Of a stretch of DNA of 64,000 bases, positions 44,112 to 53,302 are shown one piece after another. The notes under the pieces are model-generated. The model ran no database searches, was not told the origin of the DNA, and saw nothing but the letters and a program-made list of their open reading frames with translations. Location of the stretch: NCBI RefSeq assembly GCF_025210605.1, contig NZ_JAOARI010000031.1:62001-126000 (forward strand). Direction: 5' to 3'. The DNA is from Halodesulfovibrio sp. GTDB taxonomy: Bacteria; Desulfobacterota; Desulfovibrionia; Desulfovibrionales; Desulfovibrionaceae. A program made the position numbers and the translations under genes. Every line of letters starts with the position of its first letter. Within the stretch, counting starts at the first letter, position 1.

Positions 44112-44649
44112 GTTGCTTCACTCGCTCGATAGGGCTGATGATGTCTGTTAAGCGTACACCGAATTTTTCGTTAATAACAACAGCCTCGCCGCGCGCAACA
44201 AGCTTGCCATTAACAAATATTTCAAGTGGTTCACCTGCAAGCTTGTTCAGCTCTACAACAGAACCCTGACCAAGCTGGAGCAGTTCGTTGATAAGCAGAC
44301 GGGTACGACCAAGCTCTGCGGAAACATCAAGTGGAATATCGAGAATGAAGTCGAGTTCGTGCTTGCCGGATTCTGGACGGATGGCTTTTGCATCCTCTGT
44401 CAAATCCTTGAACTCTGCTTCGTGCGCTTTGTTGGAGAGCGCGCTCTGTTCTTTTTCTTTCTTAATTTCTTCTTGTTCTTCAGAAGCGAGGGCAGCAGCC
44501 CACTCTTCAGCAAGAGCTTCGTTTTGGCTCATGTTTTGGGATGAACCGCCACCAAGGTCAGAAATATCGGTCATAGGGTCATCATCTTGATCTTCAAGAG
44601 CAGCAGCCCACTGTTCAGCCAGTAAATCCTGGTTTACATCGTCAGACAT
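44104..44649 (-). CDS. fliN: Flagellar motor switch protein FliN
   Basis: C-ring switch component. The C-terminal SpoA domain (about 95-180) has the family signature Leu-Asp-Val-Ser-Ala-Glu-Leu-Gly-Arg-Thr and Val-Val-Glu-Leu-Asn-Lys-Leu-Ala-Gly-Glu-Pro. The N-terminal 90 residues are acidic and carry a doubled motif, Ala-Glu-Gln-Trp-Ala-Ala-Ala-Leu and Ala-Glu-Glu-Trp-Ala-Ala-Ala-Leu, seen in FliN proteins of this lineage. No phosphatase (CheC) motif is present. Length 181 residues. Confidence 0.92.
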   Translation of the reverse strand: MSDDVNQDLLAEQWAAALEDQDDDPMTDISDLGGGSSQNMSQNEALAEEWAAALASEEQEEIKKEKEQSALSNKAHEAEFKDLTEDAKAIRPESGKHELDFILDIPLDVSAELGRTRLLINELLQLGQGSVVELNKLAGEPLEIFVNGKLVARGEAVVINEKFGVRLTDIISPIERVKQLA

Positions 44650-44690
44650 AATAAACTTCCTTATCTGAAAGGGAATTATTGCAAATTAAA

Positions 44691-45170
44691 TTACTGGATA
44701 ACCAGTTCGGTAAAATACACACGCACAACTTTAGAGCTGCCAATGATCTGGTTAAGGCGCGTTACCAGTTCATTTTTCAGCAGAAGCTTGCTTTCAAGTG
44801 ATGCAAGGTCTGCATAGGATTTGCTGGAGAGCAGCAGAATAACAGCATCGCGTACTTTTGCTCCAGCATTTTCCAGAACCTGTGCCGCATCTGGACTTGC
44901 AACCTCTACATCAAGAGTAAGCTTGATGTAACGACGTCCGAGCGGGTCAGAGAGGTTTACAAGGAAAGTAGGCAGCGTGATTATCTGAGAATCTGATGAA
45001 TCAGCAGGTTCCAGCTGAACATCCTGTTGCTCAGGTGTTTCGGCAGAATCCTGAAAATACGTTGTGTAAGCATAGTATCCGCCGCCTCCCAATAGGAGAA
45101 GGATCAAAAGCATGATGATCCATTTCATCTTGCCGTTTTTTTTCTTAGACTCACTTCCTTCTTCAATCAC
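44691..45170 (-). CDS. fliL: Flagellar basal body-associated protein FliL
   Basis: Stator-associated membrane protein. The 159 residues comprise a short basic N-terminus, one membrane helix (about 17-36) and a periplasmic FliL domain with Pro-Thr-Phe-Leu-Val-Asn-Leu-Ser-Asp and Tyr-Ile-Lys-Leu-Thr. It sits between the second motB-like gene and fliN. Confidence 0.93.
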   Translation of the reverse strand: MIEEGSESKKKNGKMKWIIMLLILLLLGGGGYYAYTTYFQDSAETPEQQDVQLEPADSSDSQIITLPTFLVNLSDPLGRRYIKLTLDVEVASPDAAQVLENAGAKVRDAVILLLSSKSYADLASLESKLLLKNELVTRLNQIIGSSKVVRVYFTELVIQ

Positions 45171-45205
45171 GATACAGCTCCTTTGCAGTTTCTTGCAGCA
45201 GTCTC

Positions 45206-45934
45206 TTATATGTAGCGTCCAAGACGCTGGGTTGTTTTAATTAAAATTTCTACTCGTCTATTTTGCGCTCGTCCGTATTCTGTCGCATTCGATTCAATGG
45301 GTTTGTCAGAACCGTAGCCGCTTACTGAAAAGCGTTCCGGTTCAATCCCTTGAGCCAAAAAGAATTCAAGTACGGACATGGCGCGTTTTCCAGACAGCGG
45401 ATAGTTGGCGGCGGTGTTGGTGCCGGTGTTATCTGCATGACCGGAAATATTTGTATCTGCTGATGTATATTGCAGCATCAGCATTATCTGCGAGAGCAAT
45501 TTTTTTGCAGAAGGTGTAAGTGTGTAGCTGCCCGGTTCAAACACAAGGTTATTTGTGAGTACAATGGCAACACCTTCCGGCTTTTGCAGGATGCGTAAGT
45601 TACGATCCAGCGTGCTCATATCAATATCCGGCGGAAGAATATCTTCTGGAAACAACAAGTCTTTAATTCTGTCTCGTTGTTCAAATGCCGACTTCGGGTC
45701 AGATATGAGGTCTAAAACTAATTTAATTCTTTGTGGAACGCGTCCGGAGCCATGATAACTGATAGCGCCAAATCCACGTTCAAACGGGTTAAATTCTGTA
45801 AGCATTGTTTTGTCCATAGAGGACATACTCAGAATCAACACAAAAAATGTGAGCAGCAGAGTTACAAGGTCAGAGAACGTAACCAGCCACGCGGGGATTC
45901 CTTCTGGTTCTTCTTGCTTTTTTTCACGAGCCAT
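45206..45934 (-). CDS. MotB-type stator/OmpA-domain protein, second copy
   Basis: Stator protein with one membrane helix near residues 15-37 containing the essential Asp (Phe-Ser-Asp-Leu-Val-Thr-Leu) and a C-terminal OmpA/MotB peptidoglycan-binding domain (about 135-235) with Gly-His-Ala-Asp-Asn-Thr-Gly and Asn-Arg-Arg-Val-Glu-Ile. 242 residues. It follows a first motB after 3 bases. Two MotB-like proteins after one MotA are unusual in E. coli but known in this group. Confidence 0.9.
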   Translation of the reverse strand: MAREKKQEEPEGIPAWLVTFSDLVTLLLTFFVLILSMSSMDKTMLTEFNPFERGFGAISYHGSGRVPQRIKLVLDLISDPKSAFEQRDRIKDLLFPEDILPPDIDMSTLDRNLRILQKPEGVAIVLTNNLVFEPGSYTLTPSAKKLLSQIMLMLQYTSADTNISGHADNTGTNTAANYPLSGKRAMSVLEFFLAQGIEPERFSVSGYGSDKPIESNATEYGRAQNRRVEILIKTTQRLGRYI

Positions 45935-45937
45935 CAG

Positions 45938-46807
45938 TTACACTCCACTTAGCGAGGAACCGTCTTCACCGGAGAGCTGAGCGCCGCCTTCGCGAACCTT
46001 TAGATTAAATTTGAAATCTTTGAAATCAAATTGTTGTTTCTTAGCAGGTGCTTCGTGCGTAAGCTTTTCCAGTTTTTTAATCCACTGCATGTTACGTTTA
46101 TCAAGCACAATGTCTACGCGCCTGTTTTTCTTTCTACCTTTAGGCGTGTTATCACTCCAACGTGGATGATAGTTAGCAAAAGCTTCCACCATCATGTTGT
46201 CTGAAGGAATACCGCGTCGTTTCAGGTAGCTGTATATGCTCATAACGCGCATGAACGAAATATTCCACGTAGGTGAAAGTTCTTTATCGCGCGAGAATGA
46301 TACTTCGTAGTCTACTCCGGCTTCATCTCGCAGTGCGGATGTGTGTCCGGCAAGAAGCAGCGGGTGTTTGATGCGCATAAGCCACGGCATAATGCGGTTA
46401 AGCAATACCATGCCTCTTCTGCTTAACTGTGTGGTTCCCGGTTCAAAGAGAACATCTTCGCTGATAGAGAAAATTTGAACATATTGGTTTTCCTGAAAGT
46501 TCAAATCTTCCTGTTCATCTTCCCACAGCAAATCTTTGAGCGGTGACAAATCGTTTGTTTTGAGATCCATAGGACCGGGGTCAACGATTTGTTGCGTGTT
46601 CTCTTTAGAAGCAGGGTTAAGGTTTCCCTGCCCTTCACCGAAAGCACCTGTGACGGATGTCAGCACAATAAGCTTACGTCGTTCGTCTGTAACAGCCATA
46701 CTTACAAGCAACACAAAGAATGTAAGCATGAGTGTCATCATATCTGAGAAGGTGATTAGCCAGGAAGCGCCGCCACCTTCTTCTTGTTTCTTTTTACGCT
46801 TAGCCAT
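45938..46807 (-). CDS. motB: MotB-type stator protein
   Basis: Pairs with MotA to form the flagellar stator. The 289-residue protein starts with a basic segment, then a membrane helix (about 15-38) with Phe-Ser-Asp-Met-Met-Thr-Leu; Asp22 is the conserved proton (or sodium) site. The OmpA-like domain (about 150-250) includes Gly-His-Thr-Ser and Lys-Asn-Arg-Arg-Val-Asp-Ile. It lies 36 bases after motA; the C-terminal 40 residues are extra relative to the second copy. Confidence 0.92.
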   Translation of the reverse strand: MAKRKKKQEEGGGASWLITFSDMMTLMLTFFVLLVSMAVTDERRKLIVLTSVTGAFGEGQGNLNPASKENTQQIVDPGPMDLKTNDLSPLKDLLWEDEQEDLNFQENQYVQIFSISEDVLFEPGTTQLSRRGMVLLNRIMPWLMRIKHPLLLAGHTSALRDEAGVDYEVSFSRDKELSPTWNISFMRVMSIYSYLKRRGIPSDNMMVEAFANYHPRWSDNTPKGRKKNRRVDIVLDKRNMQWIKKLEKLTHEAPAKKQQFDFKDFKFNLKVREGGAQLSGEDGSSLSGV

Positions 46808-46843
46808 TACGTACTCCCGTTACCTGAAACGTTTGGGGAGCCG

Positions 46844-47605
46844 CTACGCAGCTTCTTCACGATCGCCGATAGGCTGGAAGCAGGATAATTTTTCTTGAAT
46901 AATTCGAGGGTTTTCACCACGAGAGATGGAAAGAACCCCTTCAAGCTGCATTTCTTTAATACGGATTTCTGCATTACTACGGGACTTAAGCTTGCCAGCC
47001 ATCGGGATGAACACAAGGTTAGCAAGGCAGGCACCGTAGAATGTGGTGATAAGCGCAACCGCCATAGCAGGGCCAATGGAACTTGGGTCGTTCATTGTTT
47101 GCAGCATCTGTACAAGACCGATAACAGTACCGATCATACCCAGTGCAGGTGCATATTCACCGAAAGATTTGAGAATATCCTGCCCATCGCTGTGTCGGGC
47201 TTCGGTGTTGGCAATTTCAGATTCAAGAATTTCTTGAATTGCCTGCGGTTCAAGACCGTCAACAGTCAGTTGCAGACCTTTTTTTAAGTACGGGTCGTCA
47301 ATACTGTTGATAACCGGTTCAAGTGAAAGAATACCTTCTCTACGTGCGCGGTCAGCGTAGTCTTTGAACTGATCGATAGTTTCCTGCTGAGAAAGCTCGG
47401 TAGCAAAGAGTGTCTTTTTAAAAACACTCATTACGGAAACAACGCGCTTTAGCGGATAGTTAACGAGCGTTGCGCCAATGGTGCCGCCAAGAACGATAAG
47501 TAATGACGGTATGGAAATAAAGATGAGAAGACTGCCACCCATCATGATAGCAGAGAGAACCAGACCAAAGGAGATTACTATCCCGAGAACCGTTGCCAAA
47601 TCCAT
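46844..47605 (-). CDS. motA: Flagellar motor protein MotA
   Basis: Cytoplasmic-membrane stator subunit. The 253-residue protein has four membrane helices (about 4-24, 33-50, 150-170 and 182-204) and the family Gly-Met-Ile-Gly-Thr-Val-Ile-Gly-Leu near 156 with Pro in the third and fourth helices for proton coupling. It is the first gene of the motility set on this strand. yggS lies 21 bases upstream, so the transcript may start with that gene. Confidence 0.93.
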   Translation of the reverse strand: MDLATVLGIVISFGLVLSAIMMGGSLLIFISIPSLLIVLGGTIGATLVNYPLKRVVSVMSVFKKTLFATELSQQETIDQFKDYADRARREGILSLEPVINSIDDPYLKKGLQLTVDGLEPQAIQEILESEIANTEARHSDGQDILKSFGEYAPALGMIGTVIGLVQMLQTMNDPSSIGPAMAVALITTFYGACLANLVFIPMAGKLKSRSNAEIRIKEMQLEGVLSISRGENPRIIQEKLSCFQPIGDREEAA

Positions 47606-47626
47606 AGAATGCTCTTTTTTCGCGTG

Positions 47627-48361
47627 TTAGTAAGGACGCGGGCCGAAAATTTCTGTTCCTATACGTACAAATGTGGCGCCTTCTTCAATTGCCTGCACGT
47701 AATCCTGTGTCATACCCATAGACAGGTGTTCCATTGGGATGCCGATGTGTGTTGACAGGGAATCACGCAGTATGCGTAAATTACTGAAGAAAGGACGTGC
47801 CTTTTCTGCAACACTAGATGCCGGTGGCATACCCATTAATCCGCAAATACGCAGTTGTGGAAACGCCATAATCTGTTCAGCAAGTTCAAAAAGTCCGTCT
47901 TTGTCTACACCAGACTTTTGCGCTTCTTCGCCGATATTTACCTGAAGCAGAATATCCTGAACTTTTCGTTCACCGTCCAAACTTGAAACGGGAAGCATCT
48001 CCATGCGTTTTTGCAGTTTTTGTGCCAAGACTAAACGATCAACAGAATGGATAAGGGTAAACTTCCCTGCAATGTCTTTAGCTTTCTTAGACTGCACATG
48101 CCCGATGAAATGCCAGTTGATATTGCATTGCGCCAGTTCTTCCTGCTTTGCAACAGCTTCCTGAACGTAGTTCTCTCCAAAGTCTAATTGTCCGTGATTG
48201 TTGAGTATTTTTATTGCTTCGGCAGGGTGGCGTTTAGAAACGGCAATTAACGTAACATCTTCAGGGTTGCGCCCTGCGTTACGTGCGGCTTGCGCCACTT
48301 TTTCCACCACAGCATCGTAACGGGCAATAATTGCAGCGCTGTCAATATGACATTCGTTCAT
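47627..48361 (-). CDS. YggS-family PLP homeostasis protein
   Basis: Pyridoxal-phosphate carrier of the YggS/PROSC family. The 244-residue protein has the PLP lysine in Val-Ser-Lys-Arg-His near 43, and Gly-Glu-Asn-Tyr-Val-Gln-Glu and Ser-Met-Gly-Met-Thr near the C-terminus. I start at 48361 because 23 further codons have no family similarity. It precedes motA on the same strand. Confidence 0.9.
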   Translation of the reverse strand: MNECHIDSAAIIARYDAVVEKVAQAARNAGRNPEDVTLIAVSKRHPAEAIKILNNHGQLDFGENYVQEAVAKQEELAQCNINWHFIGHVQSKKAKDIAGKFTLIHSVDRLVLAQKLQKRMEMLPVSSLDGERKVQDILLQVNIGEEAQKSGVDKDGLFELAEQIMAFPQLRICGLMGMPPASSVAEKARPFFSNLRILRDSLSTHIGIPMEHLSMGMTQDYVQAIEEGATFVRIGTEIFGPRPY

Positions 48362-48433
48362 AGTTCGTAATCCATTTTTCCGGCGGTTATTACCCAGCGC
48401 CGGTGCAAGAAAGTAACGGGGTTTTGACACCCT

Positions 48434-48460
48434 AATAAAAAAGGCGGCAAAAGCCGCCTA
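48434..48460 (-). terminator. Terminator of era
   Basis: Read on the minus strand, GGCGGC-TTTT-GCCGCC (48443-48448 with 48453-48458) is followed by seven T. It lies 21 bases after the era stop codon, ahead of yggS. Confidence 0.8.
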
Positions 48461-48480
48461 TGATCGCTGATGTGGTGCAG

Positions 48481-49398
48481 CTAGGAAGAAGAAAGACCAA
48501 GTACGCGCATAAAGCTGAGGTCTTCAGTCCAGCCTTCACGTACTTTTACCCAAAGCTCAAGGTGAACTTTTTGGCGAAGCATTTCCTGAAGCTCTTTACG
48601 TGCTTCTGTGCCCACTTTTTTAAGATTCTGTCCCTGTTTACCAATCACCATTGATTTATGACTCTTGCGGGAAACATAGATGACGGCGTTTACAAAGACG
48701 CGTTCACCGGTATCATCCCATTTTTCAATTTCAACAGCGCAGTTGTACGGAAGTTCCTGACGCAGTTCCATGAAGAGCTTTTCACGCACAACTTCAGAAG
48801 CCATAAAGCGTACAGGCACGGTTGAAAGCTGATCTTCTGGGTAGAGCTTTTCGGAAACAGGGAGATGCTTCTTAATGTACTCAAGCATAGGCTCAAGACC
48901 ATCTCTACGCATTGCAGAAACAGGGAACACTTCCGCATTAGGCCAGAGTGCGCTCAGCTTTTCGAGAAGCGGAAGCATTTTTGCTTTATCGCGGAACTTG
49001 TCGACTTTGTTGACAGCAACTACCACAGCACGTTTTTCGTTAAGAATTGCTTCTTTTAACGGTTCGATATCTTTATCGAATGCACCGGGACGGTCAACGT
49101 ACAGGGAACCGTCCAGAACAACCATAACTACATCTGCACCGCTTAATGTGTGCCATGCAGTTTGCAGCAAAATTTTGTTCATTTTACCGCGAAGCTGGTG
49201 AATACCCGGGGTATCCATGAAGATAACCTGAGAGTCTGGACTGGACAGGATACCGCTGACCTGATTTCGGGTAGTTTGTGGCTTAGGGGTAACAATAGCT
49301 ACTTTCTGCCCTAAGTATGCGTTAAGCATAGTTGATTTACCCGCGTTAGGTGGTCCCATCATTGCGACCCAACCGCAGCGGTGTTCTGTGTTACTCAT
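48481..49398 (-). CDS. era: GTPase Era
   Basis: Essential GTPase for 16S rRNA processing and small-subunit assembly. The 305-residue protein has Gly-Pro-Pro-Asn-Ala-Gly-Lys-Ser-Thr (G1), Asp-Thr-Pro-Gly-Ile-His (G3), Asn-Lys-Val-Asp (G4) and a C-terminal KH domain (about 205-290) with Val-Ile-Gly-Lys-Gln-Gly. It ends before yggS with its own terminator. Confidence 0.96.
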   Translation of the reverse strand: MSNTEHRCGWVAMMGPPNAGKSTMLNAYLGQKVAIVTPKPQTTRNQVSGILSSPDSQVIFMDTPGIHQLRGKMNKILLQTAWHTLSGADVVMVVLDGSLYVDRPGAFDKDIEPLKEAILNEKRAVVVAVNKVDKFRDKAKMLPLLEKLSALWPNAEVFPVSAMRRDGLEPMLEYIKKHLPVSEKLYPEDQLSTVPVRFMASEVVREKLFMELRQELPYNCAVEIEKWDDTGERVFVNAVIYVSRKSHKSMVIGKQGQNLKKVGTEARKELQEMLRQKVHLELWVKVREGWTEDLSFMRVLGLSSS

Positions 49399-49873
49399 AT
49401 ATATTTTTCTCCATCAATTTTCTGACAAATTAGTTTGCTTAGATGTGCAATAGGACTTCATATAAAGTCAAGAAGTCATCGGTAAATATACCCATGTTGA
49501 GGCGATACAGCAAATGGAAGATTATGGAATAGTCTACGAAGAATGCGAAGTTGCTGGGAATAAGCAAGGATGCAGAATCTAGCTAGTTTTCTGCATCCCT
49601 GCGCGAGGAGACTCTCAGCCATTGCTGGCAGGAGCGTCTAGACATCGCGGCTTGGGCGCCAAAATGTCTGATGCTCACAACAAGTGGTAAACCACAAGCG
49701 GAAGACGTTGTGTGCATTTTGTAACTGTAGCGTTTATTGTGTGCGGCATCAAATAGTAAACGCTTCCTTTTATAACAAATATCACTATTGTTCTTTGGTA
49801 AATGGTGATTACTAGCCTTAACGGTCACGTTTTGTGAGTAATTGCTGACACTATTGGGAATTGTACATGCAGT
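49399..49873. other. Gap between era and the folate operon
   Basis: Nearly 480 bases without a gene. GGATGCAGAA (49569-49578) pairs with TTCTGCATCC (49589-49598) but no T-run follows. The era promoter must be here. Confidence 0.45.
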
Positions 49874-50644
49874 TTAGCAACCGCAGATTTTTTCTGTGAC
49901 AGTTTTACAGCTATGGTCGTCCGGCATAAATCGTGTTCCATTAATGGCTGTTACAGGTCGCATGCCGATTAGTGAATTCAAAACATAGGCGTAGCGGAAG
50001 TCACCTACAGAGTAAGATCGGACTGAGCAGTCATAGACAGGAAGTATTGTGCGTGCTGCTTCAAGGGCGATGGAAGGCAGGCGGGATTTGCCGCCGGGCA
50101 CACAAAACCGTTCACCATCACCGAACAAAAGCGCGGCTGTTGTTGTTTCGGTAACTAAATTATCGCGCGCAAGGAGTACTGCGTCGTCATAGCCTTTTTG
50201 AATGGCAGAGCGGCGTTGCAACCAGTTGTACATATAGTTCATAGTCTTGTGCCCAAGCAGAGGATGTTGCGCGCCGTCAGTTACCGTGCATAACTTGTAC
50301 ATTTTCTCTAGTTGCGGGGTGTATGGAGCAGCTGTGATAACAGGGTCTACTGTCTCGTGCTCGTCAATCAGTGCGAATATATTGACACGGGCGGTTTGAC
50401 CGGCAAGTTTTTTGCGGTCAATGACTTCCATCACGATTTCAGCATAGTCTAATTGCGGAACAATGAAACCGAGTTTCTCCAGCGAGCTTTCCAGCCTGTC
50501 CAGGTGCTGGTTGAAGTAGCATAAGCTTTTGCCGTTAAATAGAATTGTCTCAAAAACTCCAGCCCCAAAACGAAAAGACGGAGCTGCAATATGTTGCATT
50601 ACTCCGTCTTCATCATGATATTTACCTGATCTGTAGTAGGTCAT
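49874..50644 (-). CDS. pabC: Aminodeoxychorismate lyase (PabC type)
   Basis: PLP-dependent class IV aminotransferase fold; splits aminodeoxychorismate to p-aminobenzoate and pyruvate for folate. The 256-residue protein has Arg-Phe-Gly-Ala-Gly-Val-Phe-Glu-Thr near residue 27, His-Lys-Thr-Met-Asn with the PLP Lys near 135, and Glu-Thr-Thr-Thr-Ala-Ala-Leu near 170. It overlaps pabB by ATGA. Alone it could be another class IV aminotransferase; the pabA-pabB neighbours decide. Confidence 0.88.
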   Translation of the reverse strand: MTYYRSGKYHDEDGVMQHIAAPSFRFGAGVFETILFNGKSLCYFNQHLDRLESSLEKLGFIVPQLDYAEIVMEVIDRKKLAGQTARVNIFALIDEHETVDPVITAAPYTPQLEKMYKLCTVTDGAQHPLLGHKTMNYMYNWLQRRSAIQKGYDDAVLLARDNLVTETTTAALLFGDGERFCVPGGKSRLPSIALEAARTILPVYDCSVRSYSVGDFRYAYVLNSLIGMRPVTAINGTRFMPDDHSCKTVTEKICGC

Positions 50645-52029
50645 GTCGATAGCACCTTTCGAAACTTTTCGGCTTTTGCGATAGTTTCGTCGAATTCTAG
50701 CTCCGGCACAGAGTCGATTACCAGCCCGCTTCCTGCGAAATACCGGAACAATTGTATACCACTATGGTCATGTGTAAACCATCCGGTGCGAATTGCAATA
50801 CTTGAGTTCATGGTGGTTTTATTTTTGATATGAATAAAACTACCGCAGTATAAGTCGCGGCTATGTGGTTCTAATTGTTCAATTATTTTCATTGTCCTCA
50901 ACTTTGGGCAGCCTGTAATTGAACCACCGGGGAAAGCATCAAATAATAAGTCGAGACATGTGGATTCCTTTTTCAAGGTTCCTTTCACAATTGAATACAT
51001 TTGCAGCATGTTATCGACAGTAAATATGTCTTTATGCCGTTCTACAGAAACAGAGCCGTAGTCACAGTGTGCGGAGATATCGTTTCGAATAAGATCAACA
51101 ATCATGGAAAGTTCAGCACTTTCTTTGGGAGACTCGCGCAGATCTGTGAGAAGTTGTTCGGAAAAGGTATCGAAGGCAACAGTACCTTTGATTGGCTCAG
51201 AGGTGATTGTTCCTTCTTCTACCCGTAAAAAGCATTCTGGTGATGTTGAAATAATTTTGACATCTTCTGATGTGAACCACGTATAGTACGCAGCGGGATA
51301 GTTTTGCCAGAGGTGCAGAAACAACCCGACAGCATCGCACTGTGGAGACGTTTGCGTTGAATTTGTAGCTGTTGTGGTACTGAAGCTTTCTGGAACCTTC
51401 ATGGAAAAGGACGAGGAAAGGCAGAGTTGGTACGTGTCGCCACTGCGGATGTGTTCAAGTACCTTCTGTACGCCATCAATGTATTCATCACGATTCATAG
51501 AGGGCGTTGGCGTCGAAAATTCGCTGCATTCCGGTAAAAGTTCTGTCAGGCGCGGCGGGGTGGTACAAAAATCTTTCAGACGGTGTAACGTACGAGTGTT
51601 AGCACTTTCAAGGGCAGAGCATTCAAGCAGCCCTGTCGAAATATCTACTGTGATGAGAATAGAATACTGGCGCAAATGCCCAAGAGGGAGGTCGTTTTTC
51701 TTATCTGAGTGAATGCCGCGTTCTTTTAATCCGTAGGTGTACGAAAGGTAGCCGAATGACTCGCTCCCCGTGTCAAAGCAGAAGGATTTGATCTCTTCCC
51801 GCGTAGTTTGCGGCTGCACAATGAGTTCTGCGACAGGGTCTATGCCGATAATGCATTTATTTGCAGAACGGCGAAGCGGAGTATCGTCATCTGTAACACC
51901 GGATAAAAACATGTCGGCATCATAGATAGTCGCAAATCCGTTGAACAGTGCGGCGAGTTTTGATCGCTGTACTCTGCCTGCTTCAAGAAAGACCGAAAAA
52001 GCGCATTGCATGGTGTATGTACCACTCAC
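50641..52029 (-). CDS. pabB: Aminodeoxychorismate synthase component I
   Basis: Chorismate-binding enzyme giving aminodeoxychorismate with PabA. The 462-residue protein has the C-terminal core with Ser-Gly-Asp-Thr-Tyr-Gln-Leu-Cys-Leu-Ser and Pro-Gly-Gly-Ser-Ile-Thr-Gly-Cys-Pro-Lys. The start is uncertain: GTG 52029 or ATG 52011; both overlap pabA. TrpE is a homologue, but pabC and pabA here favour PabB. Confidence 0.88.
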   Translation of the reverse strand: MSGTYTMQCAFSVFLEAGRVQRSKLAALFNGFATIYDADMFLSGVTDDDTPLRRSANKCIIGIDPVAELIVQPQTTREEIKSFCFDTGSESFGYLSYTYGLKERGIHSDKKNDLPLGHLRQYSILITVDISTGLLECSALESANTRTLHRLKDFCTTPPRLTELLPECSEFSTPTPSMNRDEYIDGVQKVLEHIRSGDTYQLCLSSSFSMKVPESFSTTTATNSTQTSPQCDAVGLFLHLWQNYPAAYYTWFTSEDVKIISTSPECFLRVEEGTITSEPIKGTVAFDTFSEQLLTDLRESPKESAELSMIVDLIRNDISAHCDYGSVSVERHKDIFTVDNMLQMYSIVKGTLKKESTCLDLLFDAFPGGSITGCPKLRTMKIIEQLEPHSRDLYCGSFIHIKNKTTMNSSIAIRTGWFTHDHSGIQLFRYFAGSGLVIDSVPELEFDETIAKAEKFRKVLST

Positions 52030-52537
52030 CCTGATCCGTTAGAAACGATTCAGGATGGAACTGAAGCCCCATTATAGGGCGGGTTTTGTGTTCGATAATC
52101 ATGGGGATGTCACTCCCTGCCAAGGTTGCTGTAACCTGTAATCCGTCGCCAATGGATGAAAGGTAGAGAGAGTGGTAGCGAGCGACTGTTCGTAATGTTC
52201 CGTCGTCAAGTTCAAGCGAGTCTGTTTTACCGTGGACACAATTGGGAAGTCTGTCCGTGGTTCCACCAAAAAAGCGGTTGATAATCTGCATTCCCATGCA
52301 GATGCCTAGTACGGGTTTGCCGCTTTTAAAAACATAGTCGTATGCACTGTATTCGTCTGGATGCCCCGGTCCCGGTGAAATAACGATTAAATCGTAGTTT
52401 GCGAACGGATAGCCCTGTAATGCTGCTCCATCCTCGCCGTAGGAAATAATGTCCGGCTTAGAGGACGTAGCCGCCACAAGAAGATGTTCCAGATTGCGGG
52501 TAAAACTATCGTTGTTATCAATCAATACAATGTGCAC
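51983..52537 (-). CDS. pabA: Aminodeoxychorismate synthase glutaminase
   Basis: Class I amidotransferase supplying ammonia to PabB. The 184-residue protein has Asp-Asn-Asn-Asp-Ser-Phe near the start, Ser-Pro-Gly-Pro-Gly-His-Pro near 54, the nucleophile in Gly-Ile-Cys-Met-Gly-Met-Gln near 78, and Phe-His-Pro-Glu-Ser near 162. Its 3' end overlaps pabB by up to 47 bases. TrpG/PabA may be shared in some bacteria; here the pab context is clear. Confidence 0.9.
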   Translation of the reverse strand: MHIVLIDNNDSFTRNLEHLLVAATSSKPDIISYGEDGAALQGYPFANYDLIVISPGPGHPDEYSAYDYVFKSGKPVLGICMGMQIINRFFGGTTDRLPNCVHGKTDSLELDDGTLRTVARYHSLYLSSIGDGLQVTATLAGSDIPMIIEHKTRPIMGLQFHPESFLTDQGEWYIHHAMRFFGLS

Positions 52538-52549
52538 AGCTCGTTCCTG

Positions 52550-53302
52550 TTACAGTTCCGGATCAATCCAGATGACAGAAGCCTGCCTTCCGGTGACTCT
52601 GTCACGACGGTACGAATAAAAATCGTCTTCAAGCGTTTTGGTGCAAAGGTCAAGGCTGAAAATTTGCTTTTCTGGGATTCCTGCAAGCTGGAGCTGGTGC
52701 TTTGTCAACTGCCATAAATCCATCATCTTGGTATCCTTGTTGAACCAGCGCACCCATTCTACGCCCCATTCATTTTCGAAATTGATAAATTGTGCTTCTG
52801 CTGGGCCTAGGCTAGGGCCGCGCACTGCAAAAACATCTGAAGGGGAAATACTGTACTTTGTGCAGAATGCTTCTACGCCTGAAACAGGAAATGCAATACG
52901 GTTGCCACGCCAGCCTACATGCAGCCCCGCAATGTATTTGCCGCTTTTGTGTGCCAACAATACGGGTTGGCAATCTGCCGTCTTAATTATCAGTGCCTTA
53001 TTCGGCTTGCTGGTGGCGCTCCCGTCTGCTTCCAATACGGCAGCTTCTCCAGAGGGCGTTTCAGGTGGATCAAATTCGACGATATCCCCATGCACTTGTT
53101 TCAGTTCACACCATGAGCGAATCCCAAGTTCTTTTTGCAGACGCAAACGATTGTAGACAACGTGTTTGGGGTTATCTCCGACATCCATGGATATGTTGCT
53201 AGCCATGTATGCGCCTGTGCTTTCGCCGCCCAGACGATTCTGAAAAAAACAGCGGACATGTGGAATGCCCGGAAACGAAAAATTGATGCCGCCTACAGCC
53301 AT
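52550..53302 (-). CDS. Laccase-domain (YfiH/LACC1) protein
   Basis: Cu-oxidoreductase-like family now known to act as purine nucleoside phosphorylase/adenosine deaminase. The 250-residue protein has Thr-Ala-Asp-Cys-Gln-Pro-Val near 107 and Gly-Leu-His-Val-Gly-Trp-Arg-Gly near 127, holding the zinc ligands. It overlaps the cyclo-ligase gene by 10 bases and ends 12 bases before pabA, so the five genes form one operon. The reason for its place with folate genes is unknown. Confidence 0.9.
   Translation of the reverse strand: MAVGGINFSFPGIPHVRCFFQNRLGGESTGAYMASNISMDVGDNPKHVVYNRLRLQKELGIRSWCELKQVHGDIVEFDPPETPSGEAAVLEADGSATSKPNKALIIKTADCQPVLLAHKSGKYIAGLHVGWRGNRIAFPVSGVEAFCTKYSISPSDVFAVRGPSLGPAEAQFINFENEWGVEWVRWFNKDTKMMDLWQLTKHQLQLAGIPEKQIFSLDLCTKTLEDDFYSYRRDRVTGRQASVIWIDPEL

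Noticed and set aside
49569..49598. 10-bp stem after the folate operon as its terminator
   Set aside because: It is about 275 bases past the pabC stop codon and has no T-run on the minus strand.
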